From NCBI RefSeq assembly GCF_003865075.1, contig NZ_BHWB01000001.1, positions 248,001 through 312,000 on the forward strand: a stretch of 64,000 nucleotides of DNA, written 5' to 3'. A model generated the notes under the pieces. It was not told the DNA's origin, did not search any database, and worked only from the letters and a program-made list of their open reading frames with translations. This document shows positions 1 through 8,151 of the stretch, one piece after another. Position 1 is the first letter of the stretch. Each line of letters starts with the position of its first letter. The position numbers were made by a program, and so were the translations under genes. The stretch is from Bacteroides faecalis (lineage in GTDB: Bacteria > Bacteroidota > Bacteroidia > Bacteroidales > Bacteroidaceae).

Positions 1-105
1 CGGCAAGATATATTTGCACCATAAAGCAGCAACAGCATTCACTGTAAACAACGCCAAAGCAAAATACTGATACCAGGCAATACGAGCATGGAATATTCGA
101 TTCAT
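1..105 (-). CDS. N-terminal part of an unidentified, probably membrane protein (runs off the window)
   Basis: An ATG at 105-103 on the minus strand opens a frame that stays open to the window edge. The 35 visible residues begin MNRIFHARIAWYQYF and continue into a hydrophobic stretch, as in a first transmembrane segment after a short basic cytoplasmic start. It is divergent from nadB, with about 100 bp of shared upstream DNA. The rest of the protein lies outside the window, so I do not assign a function. Confidence 0.5.
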   Translation of the reverse strand, partial: MNRIFHARIAWYQYFALALFTVNAVAALWCKYILP

Positions 106-183
106 TTTGTCAGATTTTTGCGTGCAAGGTAGCAATTTTATGAATTAGTGACAACGAAAAGTACAACGAAGTGAGTTATTTTG

Positions 184-191
184 TAGCTTTG
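184..191 (+). promoter_or_regulatory. Candidate Bacteroidota -7 element for nadB
   Basis: TAGCTTTG matches the Bacteroidota -7 consensus TAnnTTTG. It sits about 20 bases before the nadB ATG, which would leave a very short leader. No TTTG is visible at the expected -33 position, so this is a weak call from the -7 box alone. Confidence 0.3.
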
Positions 192-211
192 CGGTGAGAA
201 ATAACAAAATT

Positions 212-1783
212 ATGGTAAGAAAATTCGATTTCCTCGTCATCGGCTCCGGAATTGCCGGTATGAGTTTTGCGCTGAAAGTTGCGCACAAAGGTAAAGTTGC
301 TCTTATCTGTAAAGCCGGGTTAGAAGAGGCCAATACATTTTTCGCTCAGGGCGGTATCGCTTCTGTTACTAATCTTGCAGTAGACAATTTCGAAAAGCAC
401 ATTGAAGATACGATGATTGCAGGTGACTGGATTAGTGACCGTACAGCAGTAGAAAAAGTAGTTCGTAACGCTCCCGAACAAATCAACGAACTGATCAAGT
501 GGGGAGTAAACTTTGATAAGAAGGACAACGGAGATTTTGACTTGCACAAAGAAGGCGGTCACTCTGAATTCCGTATTCTTCACCATAAAGATAACACCGG
601 AGCAGAGATACAGGACAGCCTGATTGAAACGGTGAAAAACCATCCGAATATTACTGTATTCGAAAACTTCTTCGCAGTAGAAATCATTACCCAACATCAT
701 TTGGGAATCATCGTAACCCGCTACACTCCCGGCATTAAATGTTACGGTGCGTATGTATTAAACGAAGCTACCGGAGAAGTAGATACTTTCCTCTCCAAAG
801 TAACGGTAATGGCAACCGGCGGATGTGAAGCAGTTTATCGCAATACAACTAATCCGTTAGTAGCCACAGGAGATGGAATCGCTATGGTTTACCGCGCCAA
901 AGGTGCAGTAAATGATATGGAATTTATTCAGTTCCACCCCACAGCTCTCTTCCATCCGGGAGACCGTCCGAGTTTTCTCATCACAGAAGCAATGCGCGGA
1001 TATGGTGCCGTACTCCGTACACAGGATGGCAAAGAGTTTATGCAAAAATACGATTCACGCCTGTCATTAGCTCCACGCGACATCGTAGCACGTGCCATCG
1101 ACAATGAAATGAAACAACGCGGAGACGACCATGTCTATCTCGACGTAACACATAAAGACCCGGAAGAAACCAAAAAGCACTTCCCGAATATCTATAAAAA
1201 ATGCCTCAGTCTCGGCATCGATATTACCAAAGATTATATACCGGTAGCTCCGGCCGCACATTATCTTTGCGGAGGTATCACAGTCGATCTGGATGGTCAA
1301 TCCAGTATCCGCCGCCTGTACGCATTGGGTGAATGTTCATGTACCGGTCTGCACGGTGGAAATCGTTTGGCTTCCAATTCGTTGATAGAAGCCGTGGTTT
1401 ACGCTGATGCAGCTGCCAAACATGCTTTAAGCGTACTTGAACGTTATGACTTCAATGAAGACATTCCAGAGTGGAATGATGAAGGAACGATTTCTACAGA
1501 AGAACGGGTACTGATTACTCAAAGCATGAAGGAAGTCAATCAGATTATGGAGTCTTATGTCGGTATCGTCCGCAGTAATCTTCGTCTGACCCGTGCCTGG
1601 AATCGTCTGGATATTCTTTATGAGGAGACGGAAAAACTATTTAAGAGCAGTAAAGCTACCCGTGAACTTTGCGAACTTCGTAATATGATTAATGTAGGTT
1701 ATCTGATTACACGTCAGGCTATGGAACGGAAAGAAAGCCGGGGACTACATTATACGATTGATTATCCACGAAAAAAAGAATGA
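212..1783 (+). CDS. nadB: L-aspartate oxidase NadB
   Basis: This cytoplasmic flavoenzyme oxidises L-aspartate to iminoaspartate, the first step of de novo NAD synthesis, and hands it to quinolinate synthase. The 523-residue product has the usual family length. The FAD-binding GSGIAG motif is at residues 11-16, followed by FFAQGGIAS around 43-51, the substrate-region HKEGGHS and HHKDNTG motifs around 110-128, FIQFHPTALFHPG around 235, and the late GGNRLASNSLIEA motif. I chose the ATG at 212 because the family begins MxxKFDFLVIGSG; a GTG at 194 in the same frame would overlap the candidate promoter. Its partner nadA is about 22 kb away at 23,649, so the two are not in one operon here. Confidence 0.95.
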   Translation: MVRKFDFLVIGSGIAGMSFALKVAHKGKVALICKAGLEEANTFFAQGGIASVTNLAVDNFEKHIEDTMIAGDWISDRTAVEKVVRNAPEQINELIKWGVNFDKKDNGDFDLHKEGGHSEFRILHHKDNTGAEIQDSLIETVKNHPNITVFENFFAVEIITQHHLGIIVTRYTPGIKCYGAYVLNEATGEVDTFLSKVTVMATGGCEAVYRNTTNPLVATGDGIAMVYRAKGAVNDMEFIQFHPTALFHPGDRPSFLITEAMRGYGAVLRTQDGKEFMQKYDSRLSLAPRDIVARAIDNEMKQRGDDHVYLDVTHKDPEETKKHFPNIYKKCLSLGIDITKDYIPVAPAAHYLCGGITVDLDGQSSIRRLYALGECSCTGLHGGNRLASNSLIEAVVYADAAAKHALSVLERYDFNEDIPEWNDEGTISTEERVLITQSMKEVNQIMESYVGIVRSNLRLTRAWNRLDILYEETEKLFKSSKATRELCELRNMINVGYLITRQAMERKESRGLHYTIDYPRKKE

Positions 1784-1810
1784 TTAAAAAGAACCTCAAC
1801 CATTTAATAG

Positions 1811-1868
1811 GAGGCTGAATTCTAAAACTTCATCAAATTAAAAACTGAAAGTCTTAAAATTCAGCCTC
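1811..1868. terminator. Hairpin between convergent nadB and the lipoprotein gene
   Basis: GAGGCTGAATT at 1811-1821 pairs perfectly with AATTCAGCCTC at 1858-1868 around a 36-base loop, and is followed by TTCATTTTAT. It lies between the ends of two convergent genes and probably stops transcription from both sides. The loop is long for an intrinsic terminator. Confidence 0.55.
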
Positions 1869-1897
1869 TTCATTTTATACTAGCTATTTACAGTTAT

Positions 1898-3172
1898 TTA
1901 TTTGACTCGAGTGAAATGCAAACGAAGCGGAGCTGATTTCATAATAGGATCTTCTCCATAATCTTTCATCATATCATAAGTATCCGTCATAAAATCCGTA
2001 GGTTCAAAATCATCAATAGTACATTCAAGTATATCTTTTCCGTCTGACTTTATAATGCGGAAACCAACAACTGCCGCACGATTACTAGTATTATTAGCAG
2101 AAAAATTTACATTAACTGAAGGAAACTGTAACACTGCTATTTTTGCAGTTACTTGATACCGAGTACTCTCTTCCTCAATTGTTTTTTCAAGTTCCTCTTT
2201 ATAAGTTACCGTACAAGATTCTGTACCAAAATAGTTTTTCAGTTCACCACTTAAAGTAGGAATAAAAGTATATTCTTGATAAGAATTACCCTCAAATTTA
2301 ATCTGATCTGCAGAAGTTCCTGTTGGAAATTTAGTAATATCTTCTCCCCACATATTTTGATAGAATGTTAAATTAGATATTTTATCAAATGCCCATGTAC
2401 CAGTTAATATATACGGGCCACTAATAGTAATTATAATGGAAGCATTATTACCATAAGCATATCCATCCCTTTCTACCAAGCGTAACACCAATTTATCTTT
2501 TCCTTCTTCCTTCTTCAGGAATTTAACAGATACAGTTCCTTTGTTTTTATTTTTAAGAACAGTCGCATATTTACCACCATCAAACGAGAAATGAGTACCT
2601 TCCACTGCAGTAGAAGAAGGATCAACCTCTATATCAAATCTTGTTTCCTCTGATACTTTATAAACAGCTCCCGTCATAGTTTCAAGAGTAATACCATAAG
2701 AAGTAGCTTCAGTTAAAATACCGGAAACATCATCAAATGACATAATAACTCCTGTAGTGCCAAGTAATTCTACAGATGTATAGCTTCCAACTCCAACTTT
2801 AAAACCTGTAGGAGCCGTTCCCAAGTTTACAACCAACTCTTTATCGTCTTCACCAATATTTTCTTCGATACGTTTTACTTTAAGTACGGCTTCTGTCTCA
2901 CCTGCTTTTAATGTAATCGATTTATCAGCTGTAAAATCTGTACCTTCCACTGCTGTCCCTGAAAATAAAACTGGTATAGAAACTGTAGCAGAAGCAGGTT
3001 GATCTGAAATAAGCCTTAACTCTATTTCACCTTTAGCTAAAGAATAATGCGCCTGATTAAAATTCAATTCTATCACCTCTACAAAATTATCGTCATCATC
3101 AGATGAACAAGACGTAACTACTAACGAGCACATCACAAATAAATAAAACAAAACTTTCTTCATAATTTTCAT
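1898..3172 (-). CDS. Surface lipoprotein with Calx-beta-like repeats, last gene of the SusCD/peptidase operon
   Basis: The protein has a lipoprotein signal (SLVVTSC) followed by SSDDDD, an acidic run after the Cys like the surface-export signal of Bacteroidota lipoproteins. Two segments around residues 30-125 and 140-250 resemble Calx-beta modules, with the AVEGTDF and AVEGTHF signatures and a TVSVKF-type strand, often found in extracellular adhesive proteins. The C-terminal 170 residues match nothing I recognise. The gene is 17 bases after the small lipoprotein gene and closes the operon before the hairpin at 1811-1868. A role as a surface-exposed accessory that binds substrate for the SusCD transporter is inference from position. 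An in-frame ATG three codons in (3163) is an equally good start. Confidence 0.75.
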   Translation of the reverse strand: MKIMKKVLFYLFVMCSLVVTSCSSDDDDNFVEVIELNFNQAHYSLAKGEIELRLISDQPASATVSIPVLFSGTAVEGTDFTADKSITLKAGETEAVLKVKRIEENIGEDDKELVVNLGTAPTGFKVGVGSYTSVELLGTTGVIMSFDDVSGILTEATSYGITLETMTGAVYKVSEETRFDIEVDPSSTAVEGTHFSFDGGKYATVLKNKNKGTVSVKFLKKEEGKDKLVLRLVERDGYAYGNNASIIITISGPYILTGTWAFDKISNLTFYQNMWGEDITKFPTGTSADQIKFEGNSYQEYTFIPTLSGELKNYFGTESCTVTYKEELEKTIEEESTRYQVTAKIAVLQFPSVNVNFSANNTSNRAAVVGFRIIKSDGKDILECTIDDFEPTDFMTDTYDMMKDYGEDPIMKSAPLRLHFTRVK

Positions 3173-3189
3173 CGTTTTTTAATTAATAA

Positions 3190-3405
3190 TTATTGAGATA
3201 CATGTTCATTATACTCCTGCTTAATAGCATCAATCACAGCAATTTCATTTGTATTCAGTACAACCGGATCCGGTATTTTGTACACCTCACTGCTTACTAC
3301 AGTTTCTCTTGGAGGTACCTCATCTATATCCTCACAAGCAGAATACATACAGTTTGTCAATAACAAGCAAACAATTAGTACACCATAAATCATTTTCTTT
3401 TTCAT
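3190..3405 (-). CDS. Small (71-residue) lipoprotein-like protein in the SusCD operon
   Basis: A short product with a hydrophobic signal and a Cys-containing region (LLLTNCMYSACEDIDE), then an acidic, proline-containing stretch and a helical end. Which Cys would be lipidated is unclear because neither site is a perfect lipobox. I placed the start at 3405, where AAAGGAGAAGAG precedes ATG; an upstream in-frame ATG at 3423 overlaps the susD stop. It is tightly packed between susD and the Calx-beta-like lipoprotein gene, so it is surely co-transcribed. I do not recognise a family. Confidence 0.6.
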   Translation of the reverse strand: MKKKMIYGVLIVCLLLTNCMYSACEDIDEVPPRETVVSSEVYKIPDPVVLNTNEIAVIDAIKQEYNEHVSQ

Positions 3406-3419
3406 ACTCTCTTCTCCTT

Positions 3420-4820
3420 TCATTCTAATTCTGTATATCCGGGATTCTGTATTAACCCATCAACTAATTCTATCTCCCTAGGTGAAATGGGCAGCGTATA
3501 CATATACTTTTGAGTTACATATTTGCGACCATTGTATGCTGTCCAATACTCAGGCATACCGTTTCTTTTCTGTTCAAAAAAACGGTCTCCCTCCAAAAAC
3601 AATTCCTTCCTCCGTTCACGTAAAATTAAGCCCATCAACGGAGTCAGAGTATTTCCTTCCGCATCAGTTACAATAATTTCTGTATCTTGAAGAGAAGGCA
3701 GATTATCCATTACTAAATCCTTATAATCATTAATACGATGAGCGCGCAGATCATTAATTGAACGTAATGCCAATTCCGGCTTATCTAAATGGTAATAACA
3801 CTCCGCTTCCATTAGTTTAAACTCAGCTATACGCATACCACAAAAGAAAGTCTTTATAGCTATCCTTTTATTATTTACCCAAAGTGCATAACGTATATCG
3901 CTTACTTTCTCTTCCTCAGTAAATGTATTTAAAAACCTCTTGCTCACAGGACGATATTGAAGATAAGTTTTTGATGCTGTTATTTCACTCATATCAACAG
4001 TCATCCGATATGATTTCAATAATTGATTCCCTACAAGGTCATAAGAAGTAGACATCATATTTTTATAAGCATCTCCTTCCAATAATCCATACTTTGTCAG
4101 TAACTCTTGCGCCAATGGTAAAGCTTTTCCCCATTGTTTGGTCCAGAAATATAAACGCGCTAAATAGCCTTTAACTACATCTTCTGTAAAGCGATAAAGG
4201 TCATTTTTCATATGATAGGAAAGTGAATGATTTAAATCAGATTCAATTAAATCAATTGTTTCCTGCATTGTACTACGAATAGGTCTTTCTTCCATATCAA
4301 ATGACATCACCAAAGGTACGCCTAACTGATTTTCAAAATTACCAATTTGCGGCACTTCACAATAAAAACGTAATAATTGGTAATAAGCAACAGCACGCAT
4401 AGCGTAGGCAGTAGCGCGTACTTCACCTACTTCTGCTGTTCCACTTTCTTCCATTTCTCCCAAAACAATATTACAATCACGTATTATCTCATAATACTTA
4501 CTATATTGTCTTGAAGGAGCTCTTGAACCGACTAAATTTCCTACATAAACACTCATAAGTCGTCCATTCTGTGAAGTCAGACAAACTTCAAAGTCATCCC
4601 CATATGCCCCATCCATATCCAATAGTACCGATGAATTTCCAACCAGAAATTCATCTACACCTCCATCTATTTCATTCAACCAAGTATGTAATAACGCTGA
4701 AAATTCTTCAGATGTCTTAGGTATTGTTTTCCCATATGGTTTAATATCCAAATAATGGCTACAGGAAATAAAAGACAATGTTACAAGTCCATATATCCAT
4801 AAAATAATCTTTCTCTTCAT
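3420..4820 (-). CDS. SusD/RagB-family outer-membrane lipoprotein
   Basis: SusD-like proteins cap a SusC barrel at the cell surface and capture ligand. The 466-residue product starts MKRKIILWIYG with lipobox SFISC, then SHYLDIKPYGKTIP, the typical SusD opening. The helical TPR-like body (AYAMRAVAYYQLLRFYCEVP; GYLARLYFWTKQWGKAL) and the C-terminal RERRKELFLEGDRFFEQKR followed by PISPREIELVDGLIQNPGY are all classic. The start at 4820 is preceded by GGAGGAAAACA and sits 13 bases after the susC stop; the longer frame would run into susC. At 466 residues it is shorter than many glycan-type SusD proteins, closer to peptide-type RagB. Ligand is unknown, but the operon's peptidases point to peptides. 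Confidence 0.92.
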   Translation of the reverse strand: MKRKIILWIYGLVTLSFISCSHYLDIKPYGKTIPKTSEEFSALLHTWLNEIDGGVDEFLVGNSSVLLDMDGAYGDDFEVCLTSQNGRLMSVYVGNLVGSRAPSRQYSKYYEIIRDCNIVLGEMEESGTAEVGEVRATAYAMRAVAYYQLLRFYCEVPQIGNFENQLGVPLVMSFDMEERPIRSTMQETIDLIESDLNHSLSYHMKNDLYRFTEDVVKGYLARLYFWTKQWGKALPLAQELLTKYGLLEGDAYKNMMSTSYDLVGNQLLKSYRMTVDMSEITASKTYLQYRPVSKRFLNTFTEEEKVSDIRYALWVNNKRIAIKTFFCGMRIAEFKLMEAECYYHLDKPELALRSINDLRAHRINDYKDLVMDNLPSLQDTEIIVTDAEGNTLTPLMGLILRERRKELFLEGDRFFEQKRNGMPEYWTAYNGRKYVTQKYMYTLPISPREIELVDGLIQNPGYTELE

Positions 4821-4833
4821 TGTTTTCCTCCAT

Positions 4834-7800
4834 TTAAAATCCGACAGAAAGTCCCATTGAGAATGTACGTGGAGTGGGGTAAACCGCTCCCGGAGTTTCT
4901 GGGTCAATGCCGGAGTAGTTTGTAATAGTAAATAAATTACTCATACTGAATGACAATGCTAACGAATTAATATGTGCTTTCTGCATCCACTTACCCGTAA
5001 AATTATAGCCTATCATTAACGAACCAAGTTTAAAATAAGATACATCTTCTAACATAGAAGCTTTAGTTATAAAATCTATGGATGGTACAAAATCGTCAAG
5101 TCCAAGATCTTCACCATACGCATCGATGATACGTGGATGACCATTCGTAATGGGATTATTGGGTGTCCAACGATTTACTGCATCTTTTGTCACATTCAAA
5201 TGATTAATATATAAATCATTTTCTTGTGTTGGTACTGACTCTAGCTTGCTTCCTGATAGCGTACTGTAACTAATTGGGCAATTTATATTATTTAAAATTT
5301 TTCCACCTAATGAGTAGGTTCCTCCTATACTTAAATTCAAATTTTTATAAGAAACTGAAATAGAATATCCTCCATTAGTAGGAGCAGTACTAGTTCCTAA
5401 GTAAAAAGAATAGTTATTAACATTTCGACGGTCTTCTGCTGTTGTAAACACAGCATCAGGACGTGGCTCATACGTATAAATACCTAATTTTTTATCAATT
5501 TTGTTTACCTTTCCACTAATAATAGCTCCCAAAGGATACCCTACATGATTAGTCCCCCAACTACGATACCCAGAATTAACATCATACTTTAACAACTTAT
5601 TCCGATTATAAGCTATATTTGTAGAAACAGAAATATTCCAATCTTTTGTTTTTAAAACATTGGCATTCAAAGTAACTTCAATTCCTTGGTTTAATAACTC
5701 CGAAGTATTGTAAGATTGAGACGAAAATCCCGTAGTATTAGGAACAGATACAGTCGTAACCGCATCATGTGTCCGACGATCATAAAGTTCTCCTTGCAAA
5801 CGGAAACGATCATTAAAAAAGCCCATATCCATCGATATTTTCATATCTCTTGTTTTCTCCCAACGCAAATGTGGATTTGGCGCATTCTTCAAATATCCCA
5901 TACGATAATAGTCTGTATCTGTCCGACGGAATGATGTATTATAATCCATTACTAATTGCGGATAAACACTTTTATTTATATTTCCAGTATATCCAAATGC
6001 AGCACGAAATGAAAGACTACTGATAACAGACTTCAAGGATTGCATAAAAGCTTCTTGATCTACATTCCACGACAAACCTAATGACCCCGTAGGATTAAAT
6101 TGTTCTTTACTCCCAAAATTATTAGAGCCATCGGTACGCCCTGTAAAACTAAGAACATAACGTTGTTTAAACACATAATCAAATGAAAAATAGAAAGATG
6201 CAAATGCATCTTCTACAATACTTTGTCCCGACAACCCATCTATAATAGCAGCATAAGCTAATAAATCAGCATATTCTATCTTAGTATCTGACGGATAAGT
6301 AGGCGTTGCTGAATTACCCGTCACCGGATCATACCCATATCGTTTTTCATAAATACTTTTAGCATATTGCCCTCGAATCTCTGTTCCCAACAAAGCACTG
6401 ATATAATGATCTTCAGCAAATGTATTGAAATAATGCAACTGTCCTCGCAAATTATAACTGGTATTATATGCCGAAGTCTGTGTGATTGAACCATATATAC
6501 GATCTGTATTATCATCTTTAAAAGGACGGTCTGTCCATGCCGCATAAGTATTCTTTCCGTTAATATTATCGGTCGTATTTGAAACATAGCCATACGAAGC
6601 CAGACCTTCAAAGCTAAAATTATCGAGGATATTTACATTTAAATTAGCAATTAACGAAGCTGAAATATTTTTCGTATTATTGGATGTTTCATTGATCTCG
6701 CGGAATATATTATATCCATCTTTTGGTAATCTTACATCATAAGAACCATTAGCATGTGATAAACTATAATAAGTATTATCTGCTGCATATGAACCGTCTT
6801 CATTATAAACCTTTTCATATGGATTAGCAAAATAAGCATACTTGAATGGATCCACACCTAATGAAGAGGAGTTTGAATGTTGCATCGCCATATCAGCCGT
6901 AAAACCTAATTTTACCCGTTTATTGGGTTTCATATCTATTTTAGCATTAACATTATAACGATCATAATCTGTTTTCTTCACTAATCCGTTATTCTGTGAA
7001 TATCCCAGTGATACGTAATATGAATTCTTTTCTGAACCTCCGGATAAAGACAAATAATGGCTCTGCGATACAGAATTCTGAAACAGTTCTTGAAACCAAT
7101 CTGTCGTATGTGCCCCCAAAGATTCAATTGTTGCATCTTGTTGCTCCTTAGTCATGCCAGCATATTGTTTATATCCAGAACGAATCATCCCCACAATACC
7201 TATTACCGGATAATTACTACCTTCTGCAAACTTCTTTGCAGAAAATTCATCCCACAATTCTTGCTCCCAAGCCAACTTTTCTTTGGAATTCATCAAGTTT
7301 GCATCTCTAGGAGGGCTTGTAACAATAGAAACATTCGTAGAATAATTAATTTGCATCTTACCCTCTTTTCCCCGTTTCGTTGTCACAACAATTACGCCAC
7401 CTGCTGCACGAGAACCATAAATAGCAGCTGCAGAAGCATCTTTCAAAACTGTAACAGATTCGATATCACTAGGATTAATCCCGGCAATTCCATTCGTAAA
7501 AATGTCATTAAAATCTCCAGCTTTAATTCGGCTAGTTTCGATACTCGGTATATCCCTCTGCAAAGGAACTCCATCTACTACCCACAACGGCTCAGCATTA
7601 CCTGTGATCGTATTTGTACCTCGAATACGAATCTTTGCAGATTCCCCCGGACGACCAGAAACAGCTTTAATATCTACACCTGCAATTTTACCCTGCATCA
7701 ACATATCCAAATTTGCTGTTGGTGCACCTTTCAAATCTTTTGCCGTTAATGTTGCCAATGATCCCGTAGTACGACGTTTGGTAGTACGTTGATATCCTGT

Positions 7801-8145
7801 GACTACCACCTGATCCAATTCAGACATTTCATCTTCCAACGTAATATATCCGGAAATAGGTTTAGTCACTCGCATTACTAAAGGTTTCATACCGACATAG
7901 CTAAATTCAATTTCAGCATTTTTATCAACCCACAGCGATACTTCACCGTTCTCATTTGAGATAACTCCCTGCGCTTTACCTGCCACTTTTACTGTAGCTC
8001 CCGGCAATGGATTTTTGTCCGAATCCACTATAGTCACCTTAACAAGGATCGTAGCATCACCTTGTGGCCTTTGAGCAGATAAGCCTATAGCCATGCAGCA
8101 AAAGCAATTCAGTAGAAATACTCTCAATATTCCCATACATCTCAT
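4834..8145 (-). CDS. SusC/RagA-family TonB-dependent outer-membrane transporter
   Basis: A 1,103-residue TonB-dependent importer. After a signal peptide ending LSAQ come an N-terminal carboxypeptidase-regulatory-like domain (residues about 33-110, GATVKVAGKAQGVISNENG), the TonB-box-like DQVVVTGYQ, a plug domain with the SusC signature (IRIRGTNTITGNAEPLWVVDGVPL region, DIESVTVLKDASAAAIYGSRAAGGVI region), and a long beta barrel ending in FSMGLSVGF. It lies 6 bases after the S9 peptidase gene and 13 before susD, so all are translated from one transcript. SusCD pairs import ligands too large for porins; the related RagAB takes up oligopeptides, and the peptidases here suggest the same kind of substrate. 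Confidence 0.95.
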   Translation of the reverse strand: MRCMGILRVFLLNCFCCMAIGLSAQRPQGDATILVKVTIVDSDKNPLPGATVKVAGKAQGVISNENGEVSLWVDKNAEIEFSYVGMKPLVMRVTKPISGYITLEDEMSELDQVVVTGYQRTTKRRTTGSLATLTAKDLKGAPTANLDMLMQGKIAGVDIKAVSGRPGESAKIRIRGTNTITGNAEPLWVVDGVPLQRDIPSIETSRIKAGDFNDIFTNGIAGINPSDIESVTVLKDASAAAIYGSRAAGGVIVVTTKRGKEGKMQINYSTNVSIVTSPPRDANLMNSKEKLAWEQELWDEFSAKKFAEGSNYPVIGIVGMIRSGYKQYAGMTKEQQDATIESLGAHTTDWFQELFQNSVSQSHYLSLSGGSEKNSYYVSLGYSQNNGLVKKTDYDRYNVNAKIDMKPNKRVKLGFTADMAMQHSNSSSLGVDPFKYAYFANPYEKVYNEDGSYAADNTYYSLSHANGSYDVRLPKDGYNIFREINETSNNTKNISASLIANLNVNILDNFSFEGLASYGYVSNTTDNINGKNTYAAWTDRPFKDDNTDRIYGSITQTSAYNTSYNLRGQLHYFNTFAEDHYISALLGTEIRGQYAKSIYEKRYGYDPVTGNSATPTYPSDTKIEYADLLAYAAIIDGLSGQSIVEDAFASFYFSFDYVFKQRYVLSFTGRTDGSNNFGSKEQFNPTGSLGLSWNVDQEAFMQSLKSVISSLSFRAAFGYTGNINKSVYPQLVMDYNTSFRRTDTDYYRMGYLKNAPNPHLRWEKTRDMKISMDMGFFNDRFRLQGELYDRRTHDAVTTVSVPNTTGFSSQSYNTSELLNQGIEVTLNANVLKTKDWNISVSTNIAYNRNKLLKYDVNSGYRSWGTNHVGYPLGAIISGKVNKIDKKLGIYTYEPRPDAVFTTAEDRRNVNNYSFYLGTSTAPTNGGYSISVSYKNLNLSIGGTYSLGGKILNNINCPISYSTLSGSKLESVPTQENDLYINHLNVTKDAVNRWTPNNPITNGHPRIIDAYGEDLGLDDFVPSIDFITKASMLEDVSYFKLGSLMIGYNFTGKWMQKAHINSLALSFSMSNLFTITNYSGIDPETPGAVYPTPRTFSMGLSVGF

Positions 8146-8151
8146 AAGCTT

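Noticed and set aside
320..700. Minus-strand frames overlapping nadB and other housekeeping genes (e.g. 13686-14114, 56353-56784, 62767-63060)
   Set aside because: Shadows of well-identified genes on the other strand, without domains or initiation signals.
194..1783. GTG start at 194 for nadB
   Set aside because: It lies at the end of the candidate -7 box and adds residues absent from the family; ATG 212 fits the known N-terminus.
7057..7749. 230-codon + strand frame opposite the SusC gene
   Set aside because: SusC is unmistakable on the minus strand; the antisense translation is Cys/Arg/Ile-rich with no domain and no promoter.
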